The notes under the pieces are model-generated. The model made no database searches. It had not been told where the DNA came from and saw only the letters and a list, made by a program, of their open reading frames with translations. A program made the translations under genes and the position numbers. DNA of 64,000 nt from Trichoplax sp. H2 (lineage: Eukaryota > Placozoa > Uniplacotomia > Trichoplacea), in NCBI GenBank assembly GCA_003344405.1, contig NOWV01000124.1, forward strand, positions 124,001 to 188,000. The letters run 5' to 3'. Shown here piece after piece: positions 12,877-26,175 of the stretch (within the stretch, counting starts at the first letter, position 1; every line of letters starts with the position of its first letter).

Positions 12877-15800
12877 TTAACCACTACACATCAAACAGGC
12901 TTCCTTATTTTCGAGAGAGCAAACCATCGCACTTTCTCTATCTTTCTGCAATTTTTCTTTATCTACAGTAAATTGTATAGCACTGGCCGCCGGCTTTGTC
13001 CGTAAATAATACATGCCAGTCTTCAGGCCCTAACACAATTACAGCAATGTAACATTCAATCGCATTTTATAAATAGCCTATTTAGCTTTCGTAGAACCCT
13101 TTAAATAGAATTGTGCGTCATTCTATATTCATACCTTTTTCCAGGCGTAAAAATGCATGCTGGTTAACTTCGCAAAATTGGGCTCAGCAATATGTACGTT
13201 AAACGATTGACTTTGATCAATGTAAGCTCCCCGATCAGCTGCCATATCGATCAAGGTTCTTTGAGAAATTTCCCATACGGTTTTATATAACGCTTTAATA
13301 TCATCTGGTATGTTGTTTATTTTCTGTGATATAAAACAATCTATACATTACTTTCTTGATTTCCGATGAAATACTAATATCATATTCAACTTATGTCTTT
13401 CCAATTTAATATTAGTACATAGTACGTACTTGAATAGAGCCGTTATTAGCAATAAGTTCATTTTTCATCATATCATTCCAAACACCCATATCCGTTAAAT
13501 CTTTCAGCAAATGCTGGTTGACCACCTATTTTCCAAAGCGGTAAAAATTTTGAACAGATTCATAAAATAAGATTATGTCCTATAAATGCTGTATCTTAGT
13601 GTTAAAACTAATATATTGTACATTGAAACGTCAAGTCCGCTTAAAAAATTATAAAATCTTATAATCATTGCAAAGTAGACTATTAGAATAACCTGGAATT
13701 CTCCTGACAAAACACGTCTAGAATAAATATTGCTTGTATACGGCTCAATTGATTCGTTATTACCAAGGATTTGAGCAGTAGAAGCCGTTGGCATTGGAGC
13801 TAATAGTAAGCTATTTCGTAAGCCATACCTATTGCATCAAATAGGGATGGTTAATAAAAACACTCCATGCACACTACTCCAGTTGACTAGCAAAAGTTTT
13901 ATGTTGTAGAACATACTTTTTGATGTCTTCTTTTAACGAATTCCAGTTCCATAAATCAGTCGGTTGCTTTTCCCACAAGTCAAATTGTAATTGCTAAAAG
14001 ATATTTCAAAAATGCCATTGTCAATGTCGTAAGTACACGAGCAAGGCAATATGATAGTATCCGTAATCATTAATTCCGACGAATAGCTACTAACCCCTTG
14101 ACTTGCTGGAGACCCCTCATAGGTTTCGTATGGACCAACTTCTTTTGCTAGCTCACAGCTAGCCTAAAGTAAGTTAGATATGTAGAATTAAATTATTGCA
14201 TAACGTAATCCACCACTACGTTCAGTATTCTACCTGTAGAGCACCATAATAAATACTTTCAAAAATTTTTATATTCAAGTCGCGAGCCTCTGGTCCATCG
14301 AACGGGAAACGCATTAGAATAAAAGCATCAGCTAATCCCTATAAGAAATTGCATAACCAAAATAAGATAGATGATAATATATAGAAATTAAGATATAATG
14401 TAAATACCTGAACTCCAATCCCGATAGGCCTATGTCTTTTGTTAGATTTCTCAGCCTACAAAAAATAGCATTCGTATAATACATTATTTCGCAATTATTC
14501 AAAGAACATTTATACGATAAATTCCACTATCAGTCAATATATTAAGGCAACACTATCGATTTACTTAACGTTTACTAATATATTAATTGCTATTCATAAT
14601 TCGCGTAGCCTACCTCCGGTACAGGATAGAAGTTAATATCTATGATTTTGTTCAGATTGCGTGTAATTACTTTAGTCACTTCCGCCAACTTATGAAAGTC
14701 AAAGGTTTTGTCAGGTCTTACGAACCGAGGTAAAGCAATCGAGGCGAGATTACATACTGCAACCTGTAAGATTGTCATATTTTTACGTCAGTTAACGGAA
14801 TAAAGATGTCAATCCGATCTAATACTCGCTAATAATTCATGTACCTCATCAGGGCTTGTATATTCTATAATTTCCGTACAAAGATTGCTGCTTTTGATTG
14901 TGCCTAAATTCTATAGAACGACACATCGATTGCTGTTACATAACTGTTAGGCAGAATTGAATATTAACGAAAATCATGTTGACAATTTGTAACTACCATA
15001 CGAACCTTTTGATTACTTTTACGATTGCACGCATCTTTATATAACATGTAAGGAGTACCAGTTTCTACTTGGGCTTCCAAGATTGCGAACCAGAGTTTTT
15101 GCGCTCGAACTTGTCGAATAAACTTTCCAGCGTTTTCATACCTGTACACGTTAATAAAAAAATAATTCTTGTTATATTATCGTCGTTAATTACAGTATTG
15201 CGTAGAATGAATGCACCCAAGCATTAAAACGTACTCTGTATATAACTTTTCAAATTCTTCGCCATAAGTATCATGTAAACCTGGACAATCATTCGGGCAC
15301 ATTAACGACCATACTCCATTTTCTTCAACTCGTTTCATAAACAAATCCGGCATCCACATTGCATAAAACAAATCTCGCGCCCTCTATACACGATATAATT
15401 ATAAGGTAGTTTTAGAAACAATGTGCAAAATCATTCGATTGCTAATTAAACAAGCTATAATTTACCTGCTCTTCTTTTCCAGTATTCTTTTTCAAGTCTA
15501 GAAAATCAAAAATATCCGGATGCCATGGCTCTAAATAGATTGCAAAAGCTCCAGGGCGCTACAAGATAGCATGCAATTTTAGCTGTTAGTTAATCTAAAT
15601 CATATTCGAATCCTTAATATGTAGTATGCTAGTTTTTACGATACCTTATTTCCACCCTGATCAACATATCTTGCTGTATTGTTGTATACTCGAAGCATTG
15701 GCACTAGTCCATTCGAATGACCATTAGTCTGTGGCAGCATGAAACAAATCGTAAAGACAATGTTAGCGAGGGAATTTTGTTGGATTACGTAAAATAGAAA

Positions 15801-18800
15801 CTAGCTTGGAAAGTAAAAGGACAATACATACCCCTGCAATATAGCTTCCAGATGATCTAATACAATGCACACTTAAGCCAATCCCACCAGCAGATTTAGA
15901 AATCAAAGCGCACTGTTTAAGTGTATCATATATACCCTAAAAGTACAATTTCAACCACCCAATTTAGATAATGCTATAGCTAAATGTTGTATGTAGACTA
16001 CATACAGTACCTCAATACTATCATCCGACATTGTAAGTAGAAAACAGCTAGATAATTGAGGTCTGCAGGTACCAGCATTAAAAAGCGTTGGCGAAGCGTG
16101 TGTAAACCAACGTTCGGACATTAAATTATATGTCTGAAAAATCAACTTTTAATGTTAAAATCGCATATCTACTATAAACTAAAATACATTCGACAATTGA
16201 CTGTAATATCTGTGATTAGAATTTTAAGGCTACCTCAATTGCACCATCGATGTCTTCCCCGTGGATACCAACAGAAACACGCATTAACATATGCTGGGGT
16301 CGCTCAGCCACTAATTGTTAAAGAATTTAATCATGATATTAATATACAGCGATTTCATACTTGAATAGCTCCATTTGTAAATGATTTGAATTATTTTAAG
16401 TTCACCTTTTTTATCAATTTTCAACAAATACGATCGCTCTAGCGTCTACATAACATAAGTGTGAATTTGATTATTGAAATATTCTCATTTAAGGCTGTGA
16501 CCGAATAATATGCTTATAGTGATGTGATGTTGGTAACAAAATCAGTAATTGCGATGGAGCCGTTGTAGATCGAAAACTGCAGATTAGTTTATCATTTATG
16601 ACAAAACTTCAATGTGATGAAATATCTTGATTGATTCCTATACATACGAGTATTGTAGTCACATAATTATAAATAGTAGGCTTAACATCAGCATGATTAT
16701 TGCTTCGGTACATACTAGGACCAGATATCACATTCGGTTTAGAAATGTATGATGACTTAAAATCTAAAATGCTACCGCTTGAGCAGTTCAGAGGAACAGC
16801 CATCAATGTAGTTTAGCGAAGTAATAAATTAAAATATCATAATAAAGAAGATATAGTGTAGTATTAACGGCAAGATACACTGTATAGTATACATGCACTG
16901 ACCTTAAAGCCAAAGAAGTTGTAGTTGTAGTCACGATCGTAAATAATTGCAGAATTTAGGCGCTATAGTAACATGAATGTTCATGTGGTGTAAATATTGC
17001 GAAAAATAGAAATGACTGCATACTTTGTAAATAATTACCTCACAATGCTTAGTTATGATTTCGTGAGTTTCTTTAGAAATCATTGGTGAATGCTTGCCAT
17101 TCTTGGGGTTAACATAATTGTATAATTCATCCATGACAACTAAAATAAGGTAAAATATTATATCAGTCATGTTTTAGTAAGATCAAGGTACTCTTAATTG
17201 ATTAACAATTCATTTGTAGCTACAGTATAACTATCTTGCAGATATCATAGTTAACGTACCACTGAAAGTTTTTTTCGTTTCTTTATGCAAATTAGAAACT
17301 GCAATACGAGCAGCAAGAAGCGCATAATCAGGATGGTTTGTAGTCATTGACGCGGCAATTTCAGCGGCCAGGGTATCTAGTTCCACAGTCGTCACACCGT
17401 TATAAATACCAGCAATTACTTTCATGGTTATAGCAGCCTACAGAAGTCAAATTTATGTAAGAGTGAGTTGAAACATACATACGCAAGTCGGCCGTTTCTA
17501 TGCTCAATTATTAATAGAACAAACTACGTAAGAATGATCATCGTAGCCACATGTCAACTAATACATATTTAAGCATTTCTTGGAAAGTAGCCAATTCGGT
17601 GCTACACCGATTAGCCATATAAAAAGAAACATTTTTCAAATTTCAACCATAGAGTTACTAAGAAAGATACTGTATCTATTTTTAGTTTTTGCTTTCAACA
17701 TAAATAATAGTATTTAATTAGATAAATTTTCACTTTTGTTACAGCTACAAAACGATAAGGCATTGAACTAATAACGAAGCAGAAGCGATTGTACAATTGC
17801 ATATACTGCATGACAGACGACAGTTTACTTCATTATTAAAGTATTTTCTTACAGTTTAAGACTCAAAATTGTGAGTCTCCTTACTCATACTCTACTATTA
17901 ACTTGGCTGTTTATTTAAAGCTCTTCTAGTTACGATACAGCAAGTCTATTTTATTTTATCTAGACTCAAAGAAAAGATCGCTTTCCTTGCATAACTTTTT
18001 GATTCTAATTACACATCCTTTTCTTTCCACGATACATTATTTTATTGCATAGTAGTTGTTTTATCTAAGGATGCATTAACCTTGATATTACGATACAGTA
18101 TGAGGGAAAATCTAAATTTCTCCATGCGAATAGCGTATCTGGAAGTTATGTGAAAGCGCTTGAAACCACTCGATAAATCATAATTTGATCTAAAATGTCC
18201 AATCATAAACTATTCCAAAAATTTTCTTCAGCAAGGTGTGAAAGACTGTTTAAATATCGGCGCCAAGTTAATGGCGCCAAAGCGGTCAATCCTTCAGCTA
18301 GAAACAATAAGTGTTTCATACTGTAAGGTACAATACGATGCTAAATGAAACGTTTGGTACACTGTACTGTACCGGTGTGATTTACCTCCACTCGTGCAGT
18401 GCAGTACAGTATGTTTACGGTGCAGAGATTGTTGCGAGTTGATATTTGGGATCAATTTCTCCTGTCTGATCTACAACTTTACTACAGTAATGCAGCTAAT
18501 GCTTATTCATCTTTGCCAGTTTACAGTACTGTACTTAACTACTCATTAATACAGGCGGACGTGGAATGTATTTGTAGGGGATTAAAAAATCGCACCTTTG
18601 TCTCCCCCCTACAAATCATGCTATAAATTCCTCATACATGGCATTAAACTACTTGCAGGCAATCCAATTTAGATGAAATTATGCTGTAGAAAGTACAACG
18701 TGGCAAGTTCACTTTGGTGTTTTGCACTGGTTCATCCTCGATGATAGATTTCGTCAATTGTGCTGCTGAAAATATTACTTGTTGGACTGACAATGGTATT

Positions 18801-19256
18801 GAAACAGTGAGTAGCTAAAAATACATGGAGAAAGATACTGCAATCTGATCTAAGAAATGTTACGCTAGTTAAGATCACGAATATGTGTCATTGGTGAATG
18901 CATCATGATAAATAATACTATAGTATGATTGAAGTTGCTAACAAGTCAACAAATTGAAGCAATTTTGTACGCTAGTGCGATTGCCATTAGATAGTCCAAC
19001 TTACCGGATCGACATGGTCGTTGTTTAAATTGTAGCAAAGCTTGGATACTCTGCTTGTTATTTTGTCAAACATGACTTTTTCCTTTCGACCGTCTAAAGA
19101 GAGAAATTGTATAAATGCATTTGGATTAAGTACGCCGACTTGGTCGTTGTACGAATTACTCTAGTCTAGATCGCTTCAATGTTAGCATTCATCCACATTA
19201 CTGCCAATTAGAAAAGTCATTGTAGCATGCTTACCTCTTTTAACGACATACATCAT
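12877..19256 (-). CDS. RRM1: ribonucleoside-diphosphate reductase large subunit, complete, 23 exons
   Basis: Class Ia RNR alpha subunit; reduces NDPs to dNDPs in the cytosol with RRM2. Exons: 19235-19256, 19005-19093, 17260-17437, 17039-17139, 16903-16962, 16406-16445, 16234-16310, 16011-16133, 15832-15936, 15645-15728, 15466-15558, 15235-15383, 15006-15141, 14845-14910, 14614-14763, 14408-14455, 14234-14338, 14095-14163, 13917-13993, 13693-13828, 13430-13525, 13135-13323, 12877-13029. They sum to 2346 nt, giving 781 residues (human 792). The N-terminal ATP-cone ([17 protein letters not shown]) keeps the activity-site aspartate in VTTVELDTL. Active-site cysteines are in [16 protein letters not shown] and VAVCNLAS. 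The C terminus has the shuttle pair CLMC. Two ATGs lie in tandem (19256, 19253); the second aligns with the human start. Most introns are short; intron 2 is 1567 nt and holds two TTGGCGCC elements. Confidence 0.97.
18259..18281. promoter_or_regulatory. paired E2F-like elements in RRM1 intron 2
   Basis: GGCGCCAAG (18259-18267) and GGCGCCAAA (18273-18281) lie 5 bases apart. The second, read on the minus strand, is TTTGGCGCC, which fits the E2F consensus TTTSSCGC. RRM1 is a known E2F target in animals; activity here is inference. Confidence 0.45.
18360..18540. repeat. TACAGTAC/GTACTGTAC cluster in RRM1 intron 2
   Basis: Several copies of ACTGTACTGTAC, GCAGTACAGTA and ACAGTACTGTAC lie within RRM1 intron 2. 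The 75-codon plus frame across it has no family features. Confidence 0.55.
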
Positions 19257-19529
19257 GGTGATTTGTAGCTGAAAGAAAATTCAATGGGGAAAAAATGAAT
19301 TTTTTTCAGTGAATTGAAGGCTAGTTAGTGTCTACAAGTTACTACACCAAATCACGAATGGCCTGCGAGCAATCTTTCGTAGCCAAGAGTGAGCACTTGT
19401 TGCCCCGGTCGGTTCAAGCCTTTTATACGTATATCAGGTGGGGTTGTACCGTACAGCACGTCAGCCTCCCACTGCCGTCCTTAGTTACCATGTTTTGCCT
19501 CATTTTCACTCAATCACTGACTCAGCCGT

Positions 19530-19640
19530 TCTGCATACTACAGTATACTGTACTCTACACGTACTGTACACTGTACTGTACAGTACTGAAGCTTGACTTT
19601 TACAATACTGTACACACAGTACAGTATTGTACAGGAAGTT
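19530..19640. repeat. dense GTACTGTAC cluster upstream of RRM1
   Basis: About ten overlapping copies of TACTGTA/TACAGTA, many self-complementary, 280-380 bases upstream of the RRM1 start. The 111-codon plus frame at 19328-19663 ends inside it and is rich in Y, T and C from the repeat, so I do not treat it as a gene. Confidence 0.6.
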
Positions 19641-19665
19641 TTATTTTTGCCTCCAAAAACTGAAG

Positions 19666-19673
19666 TTGGCGCC
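19666..19673 (-). promoter_or_regulatory. E2F-like element upstream of RRM1
   Basis: TTGGCGCC, palindromic core GGCGCC, about 410 bases 5' of the RRM1 ATG. It is the same core as the pair in intron 2. Confidence 0.4.
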
Positions 19674-21841
19674 TTAAACGCGTCCACCAATCATCTTTCG
19701 ACTTTATATGCATAATCATGTTGAATCACGATTGGACATTGAACAAAGAGGCATTGTTGTTGGATAGCAAGACGGTCCGATACGGTATAGTCCGGTACGG
19801 TACGGTATATTACTCTAGTTCCAACTGGTCTATGCTACCCAGCTCAAGTAGTCATGCAAGTTATAACATTTGCAATCCAATTTGCTTGCTTTACGAAAAA
19901 TGATGAAAGTCATTAAACTCCAATGGAACTCCAACGGATCCATTGTAACTAAAGTAAATAAATTAAATTAACAGTTCAATATTGTTGCCGTATAGCCCAA
20001 AATAATCCACTTCCCCGATGAAATGGTAGCCAATGAATCTGCGATGTTGTTGTTCGTTCACATTCTTACTGTATGGTATAGGTTAGCCAGCGGAATGTCA
20101 GCCGGGCTTTTCTACACAAAATGTGTCAATCGATGACTTTACGCAAAAATATCCCCAGTTTAGCAGTATTCTCCGTTGAACCATGATGGTATTACCCCCC
20201 TAAAATCGGCTTCTACTGTATGTCTATAGATAAGAGTAGATGTAGTCATCGGCTTAAGCAACATGTCAAACTATAGCAATAACAAATAAATATTTCCAGA
20301 ACAATCTGCAGGAGACATGAAACTGCAAACAATATCCCCCCATTGCCGGCGATGTTCAAAGTTCTTGGTGTCAAAATCTCCCCACAATGCAGTCGTCCTT
20401 CTTCAACAAATAATCATCAAATCAATACGTAACATGACATTAGTTGCAATTCAATGAAATACATTATTCCGTTGCATGCCTTATTAAATTGACGTCCGTA
20501 GCCGTAGGTAGAATGGATTAAACAATCACTTGGTGGAAACAATATTGTATCGTATCACGAGCCTAACAGTTAATTATTGTGTCAATACAGTATTCAAGAA
20601 AAACGGACGTCTCGGCGGTTTTCTTGAATTCTTACGAATTGATGCATGTATAGAGTAGAATGGACAGTAATCAACAATACTCGATCAACCTATTATTCTA
20701 GTGTACGTTAATTCAAGTTCTATTGCTCTACAGAGAAGACTTTTCACTAAAGAGTCCACCCTTAATGCACAATAAGTCTGAACGAAAGGCCAAATGTGAC
20801 CTTTTTACGTTATGTATTACTTTAGTTTGTGAAAACAGTATTGTCAATCAACGAGTGGACCATCGGATACGATACAGAATAACCTACTCCTATACTGTTT
20901 ATATAACTTGCAGCTATCGAAGAGACTAAATAGCCGATCTCGAATTTCCATCTTTCCCATTAGTCGTAAAACATTTTCTATGCTATAACAGTCATAGATT
21001 CATGATTGAGTTATTCATAACTCTCCACGAATCTTCCCCAGTGATCAACGCACGAGATTTTAGTCCAATTGTAGTAAATGATGTAAAGCATCATACCACT
21101 TGTCGTCAATAGTCTATCATCATGATATAACCGTCAGTCATCCAGATTATTATGGCGTTCCACTATCTATGTCATGCATTCATACATTTGTTGCATTTTA
21201 TACGATTAGCGAATGGCATAGTTTTGGCAATATTGCAATAAGAATTATAAATTAGCGAAACCAGTGGAAATTCCACGAAATATAGTACGATTTGAAGTTA
21301 ATCGCATTAATATAATTTGATTATAACTGGAATCAATAATAGTGTGCTTATTATCATGTCCAATTGATGTTAACTCTTCATTGAGCTTTGTGTTAACTTT
21401 ACCACAACATTTTCGGCTAGCAAACTTTTCGCGATGAAAGGCTTCACGAAGTCTAATTACAAATCTAGTGGTAGTACGGGCAATCGTCAACCTACGCAAA
21501 GTATTTCATGCTATGATAAAATGACTAAATGAATAGCCTTCAAAAGTCAAGTTATGCGACATCTCTTCCTATTTTGCAACGATTCTGTCAGGTTAAATAA
21601 AATTCGATTACAAAATCAGCATACAGTACTGTAGTTTACCATTATCATCAGCACTCTATTGTTAGTATGCCATTAATAATCTCTGCATATTGTACTGTAT
21701 ATTCGGTATATTCCGATGCTATCAGTAATAATTAGTCAGAGTTTAATGCTGACTAGATATCAATAACAAATTTAGTGATACTACATCATTCTATTAGTAT
21801 AACCTGTCCCGATAGTGCAGTAGCTGCAATAAAAGCTAATA

Positions 21842-22020
21842 ACTACTAGAATAGCAAGTCCCTGATCATTCATTTACCTATTATTAAATGCTCTAATCAT
21901 TCCATGCAGGTCATAAAGTACTGCTGCAACTACTAGAATAGCAAATCCCTGATCATTCATTCACTTATTATTATTAAATACTTCAATCATTCCATGCAGG
22001 TCATAAAGTATTGCTGCACT
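21842..22020. repeat. tandem duplication, two copies of about 90 bp
   Basis: A unit starting ACTACTAGAATAGCAA and ending CATAAAGTA-TGCTGC is present twice in a row with few differences. Confidence 0.85.
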
Positions 22021-23399
22021 TTCCTTTTACAACAGATTTTATTTTAGAGCACGAGAGTAATAATAGAAACAGAAATAATTGTCATTTAGATAGAAGTACA
22101 AGTGGTTCACTTTAACGAGCAAGTGAAAGACTGTGCTACCACAGTACGCGATTCAATTTTATATTTATCGTTGTGGCTATAACTCATTCACTAGCTTACG
22201 GAAAATGTAAGTATCATCAGCGATATGTCGACCAATGAGCCGACGAACGCAACATATTCCGGTATTATTGAAGAGTAAACACACAACATACACGTATGTT
22301 CCAACCATTGAGGTAAATGGAAAGAACTCTATGGTTTCAACTTCCATTTACAGAGAGCTCTTTCATGGGGCTATCACCTTCAAAGTTTGCTGCAGTAATA
22401 ACAAGTAAGAATTTTGTTTGCACACTACCGTACGCATTGCACTCGCAAATGAAGTCTTATTGTATTAAGCCAGCAAACTAACATTCATCATGGTGCACAT
22501 AACATTAGCTTAATCAAATTTTCCTATCGATTAACATGCAGTATGAATTAAGTAATGCTACGGAATCTTATACCATGAAAATAGCGATAACTACAAATCA
22601 CTTGATTTGATTTCGCCAATCCTACACAGCAAGTAAATCATCCTACAAAATTAATAACTGTAAACTAGACGTACGGTACTCTACCGGCTTCAGCACGAAA
22701 GGTGTGCAGGTATTCCTACATTTGCATAAAGTAAAATTGCCCCACAAGAGTAATAAGTAGAATCGTTTGAGAAGACCACTAGCGAATACCGTAAATACTT
22801 TATTTTAAAATTAGAAGTCAACACCATTAACTGCTATCACAACTTATCATGTCAACTCGTATATTGTAGTTGTTGCAGTAGATAAATATGTTACATAAAA
22901 GTAGTCTTGAAATGTTTTCATATAATGATTGCTGTAGCCTGTATAGTAAAGTCAAATTACGTCATCATCGTAATATATCATGTTAAAGATTTAATGACCA
23001 AATTTAAGCCACAATTACCCGATAGGCGATGTGCTGGTACTGTATAGTTTAGTAAGAAATTAATTAGTTCATTAGTTGTACTTGTCTATAGATCATACAA
23101 CCAGATCTTCATCAGTGCATGGCTACTCTCGTATTTCGTTAACGCTAATTAACGTATGAATCCTCTTGCTGAATCCTGTTAAGCAATTTCACGTCTACCA
23201 ATTCGTGTGCAATAGAATTGGTTAAGTTTCATACCTATTTGCCTTGACTTGCAGCTCTAACATTTCATTTTCACGAAGTAAAGTAAACGCATTCTATGGG
23301 AAAGACGCAGATGTACTGTATATAGGACGTAAAGATGTTGAAAAACATTTAAGTAGTGTTCTACTTATCGTCTATTCAGCCATAACTATCAAATTTTAT

Positions 23400-23660
23400 G
23401 AAGTCCAACTTTATTACAGATGATCCTCGCACAGGACAACAGTTACTGGAAGATAACAAATCCGAAACACAACTATCATAGACTCCTTGATATTTTAATG
23501 TAGTGTACTTTACCGTCAATCAAATAATTAAGCTATTACAGATGCATCAACGAATAAGATAAAAGTTAGAGGAAAATAACAAATTAGCAGCAGAACTATC
23601 ATAGACTCCTTGATATCTTACTGTATTGTGCTTTACCATCAATCAAATAATTAAGCAGTA
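23400..23660. repeat. tandem duplication, two copies of about 120 bp
   Basis: Both copies contain ATCATAGACTCCTTGATAT and CAATCAAATAATTAAGC in the same order and spacing. Confidence 0.8.
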
Positions 23661-24059
23661 AAACAGAGTCAACCGTCAGTTACAATTATTTATCATTAAA
23701 GACTTTTAGTTAGTTCTTATCCATTTGCCTCGATAATCTGATATGCTTAATTACAGTATCGTTGCAATTGGCTCTGACTGCAGTCACTGCACCACTCAAA
23801 AGCATCGTAAGCCATCTTGTAGATCCTATTTTACTAATCAAACAGCACTACAGTAGCACGATATGCATAATATCTTTTCTATTTACTACGATATAGAGCT
23901 AAAGGAAAGAACAAAATGAATACTTTTTCATTCCTGCCTATCCATGACCATCTACACTATCGATAACCGATTCGACTCCTTTTCCAATTGTTTTCAACAA
24001 TCACTACGGAGCTTTTTGATATCATTTTGCACTTGTATTTCTAGTTTCAACTTTCTCAA

Positions 24060-24375
24060 GTAAGCGTATCATGGCAGACTCGATCGAATATTCGATCTTG
24101 TTGCTTGTCATCACAAACATCAAACATGTCTATGAAATCATTTTGTGTGCAATAAACGGGGCTACAAACATCAAGATGAATTCTGTGTAGCATGGAAGAC
24201 ATTGCACTTACATTTTTTTACTGTCCCTGCTTGCTTCAAGAGAGTTGCACATAAGAGCAAACATGCCGCGCAATCCTCCAAGTTTTGCAGGTAATTAATG
24301 CCAATTGGACACGAGTGATGCTCCTTTTGTATAGCATCGGATGTCCAAAGCACAGTACGCTTTACCAATCTGTCG
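24060..24375 (-). other. candidate exon(s), unrecognised
   Basis: Two open stretches on the minus strand look more protein-like than their surroundings. The upper one (about 24185-24375) is bounded by GTCGACAG and a good donor TGTAAGTGC, and includes INYLQNLEDCAACLLLCATL. The lower one (about 24075-24175) follows TTTGTAG and includes FIDMFDVCDDKQQDRIFDRV before a stop. Their phases do not match directly, so they are not shown to be one gene. I recognise no family. Confidence 0.25.
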
Positions 24376-24599
24376 ACGCCTTACTATTCCCTATATCACG
24401 TTGACTTGAATTGTACAGTAGGTTAACTTACTATCATGATCACGCCGAGGTCGAACGTGTCACCATCGAACAGTTCGTGCGTGCTTCAACACGTTCCAGT
24501 CGACCGTTACTCGGTGTCACTGTCCCACAGGGTGACGGTGATTCAAAATTACGTCATGGTTACTCGAGTACCGTTCCATCCGTATGTCCGTATGCCATC

Positions 24600-24765
24600 A
24601 TTCATACGTATGATACCATACAGTACAGTACAGTACAGTACTATACTGTACTAACTATAGTTTTGAGATATAGACAGACGGACACTGGTTTCCAACGGAG
24701 GCCTTCAATATCGGAAAATGACTACTTAATTTGGTTCTTCCATCTCTATTTTCGAAATCATAAGT
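24600..24765 (+). repeat. dispersed element, family A, copy 2
   Basis: TACAGTACAGTACAGTACAG near 24619-24650 is followed by ACGGAC, GAGGCC, AAAATGACTACTT and TCTTCCATCTC in the order seen at 10255-10500. Overlapping plus frames here (24411-24770, 24436-24654) are repeat artefacts. Confidence 0.5.
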
Positions 24766-25289
24766 ACTAATTTAAAATTGCGTTTACAGTCTTGACTGGA
24801 TCAACATCAACATGCGATTCCCCTACATTACATGTATAAAATACGATACAGCAGATTCCAATATTATACTTGTAATATAGGAGAGTCGTACAATATTGAT
24901 ATTGACACAGTCGATTCTAACCATATCGTATTTGCGAATTTGTATATTGATCCTAAAACTCTTTTCAAGCAGAACTTTGTAGCAGATACAGTACTCAATT
25001 AAGCAGTATCCTTCAACGTCTACTCGCAACCCGACTTGAGGGCAAGATTCGGGTTAACCATTTCTGTGGGTGATACAGTGTTTGTAGAGCGATTGCACTC
25101 GTTTCGGGTTCGAAAATCAACAATTTAATCGAGTTCGGGTTGCGTTTTCACTCCATTGCAGGACTCTGAAATTAAAGTTAAGATTCAATCAATGTACGCT
25201 GCACTTGAACACCATGACTGCACAGTGCACAGTAGTATTACTTCATTTAAAAAACATCAGCCAATTCAAAATCGACCATCCGAATAGTA

Positions 25290-25410
25290 AAGTACAGCCA
25301 TAACACGGAGGTTAGGTACAATATTTTGACGGGATGAGGCCGAAAAGGTCTGTCCGTCCACGGATGATCTGGTTCATAGTTAGTTAGTACGGTTGAACAG
25401 CAAAATAGAG
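25290..25410 (+). repeat. dispersed element, family B, copy 2
   Basis: GATGAGGCCGAAAAGGTCTG and following bases match the segment at 10676-10710 with a few changes. Confidence 0.4.
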
Positions 25411-26175
25411 TAGTCGGTCTACACATCGCCATTACTGCATGATGGAGTAAGAGTAGCAGTACAAGTTCTAAAGATGACTGATTCAGATTAATGAGAGATA
25501 CATATAAATTCAGAATGTTTTATAACCTACTAGATAAACTACAACAGGAGCAACTATAGCTGGCAGAAATCGATTTAATTTTCCTTCATCATATTTATTG
25601 ATTTCCTAAATGTAAGATATTACATACCAATATAGTAATCACGGTAGTAAATACCACTACTGAGGTATAAACGGTAAAAATTGCCACCTCAAAATAATTA
25701 ATTTATTCCTAATTTAACAATTATAATGATAACATTGATCGACAATATGAAAATTAAACAGCTTTATCCTCCGAATACAAGCATTTATATTAGTAAACAC
25801 AATAACGCCTCCAATCGAGACTCATTAACAAGCATAGACTGCTGCCGTATACTCAGATAAACAATGCTAAGAAAAATAGTAACTGTTAGATTATTCAATG
25901 CAACAGCATTGGAAATATTAAATTATTTTACTTCTTTTGTAGCCGTCATTTAAATGGCACGATTAAAATTTACAAAACGCTTTGCAAAACCTATCTTTCA
26001 GCAAACTATTCTATAATATAATTAAAAGTTTTATCTTTGCCTTAGGCGTATTAATTAGTTCGATGCGCTATCGTACTTTGCGCTAATTGTCGAAACAAAG
26101 GCACTTAGCCAGTAACAATCGACTACAATATATTACAATATTGTAAAAGTATCAACTGTTTTTTACATAAGCCAG

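Larger units (their letters stand above)
19700..24050. other. intergenic between RRM1 and ARHGEF17, no firm gene
   Basis: AT-rich with short open segments on both strands, none recognised. One 57-codon plus frame near 22232-22405 is open in more than one frame. Two local duplications are listed separately. TACAGTACTGTA occurs near 21622. Confidence 0.5.

Noticed and set aside
16152-16364. 70-codon plus-strand frame
   Set aside because: Antisense shadow of the RRM1 exon at 16234-16310.
19328-19663. 111-codon plus-strand open frame
   Set aside because: Its second half is translation of the GTACTGTAC cluster (Y, T, C, L rich); no domain, no splice context.
22232-22405. 57-codon plus frame with natural-looking peptide
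   Set aside because: At least two other frames, one on the opposite strand, are equally open and natural-looking, so coding cannot be claimed.
24411-24770. Overlapping 119- and 72-codon plus frames
   Set aside because: Two frames are open through the same TACAGTAC repeat; codon content follows the repeat.
25030-25150. GGGTTCGAAAATC resembling a tRNA B box
   Set aside because: No matching A box at the right distance and no cloverleaf could be drawn; no tRNA gene was found in the window.
25340-25372. GATGAGGCCGAAA resembling part of a hammerhead ribozyme core
   Set aside because: The required CUGAUGA start and the GAAAC after stem II are absent, and the related copy at 10676 breaks the pattern further. 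Treated as a dispersed repeat.
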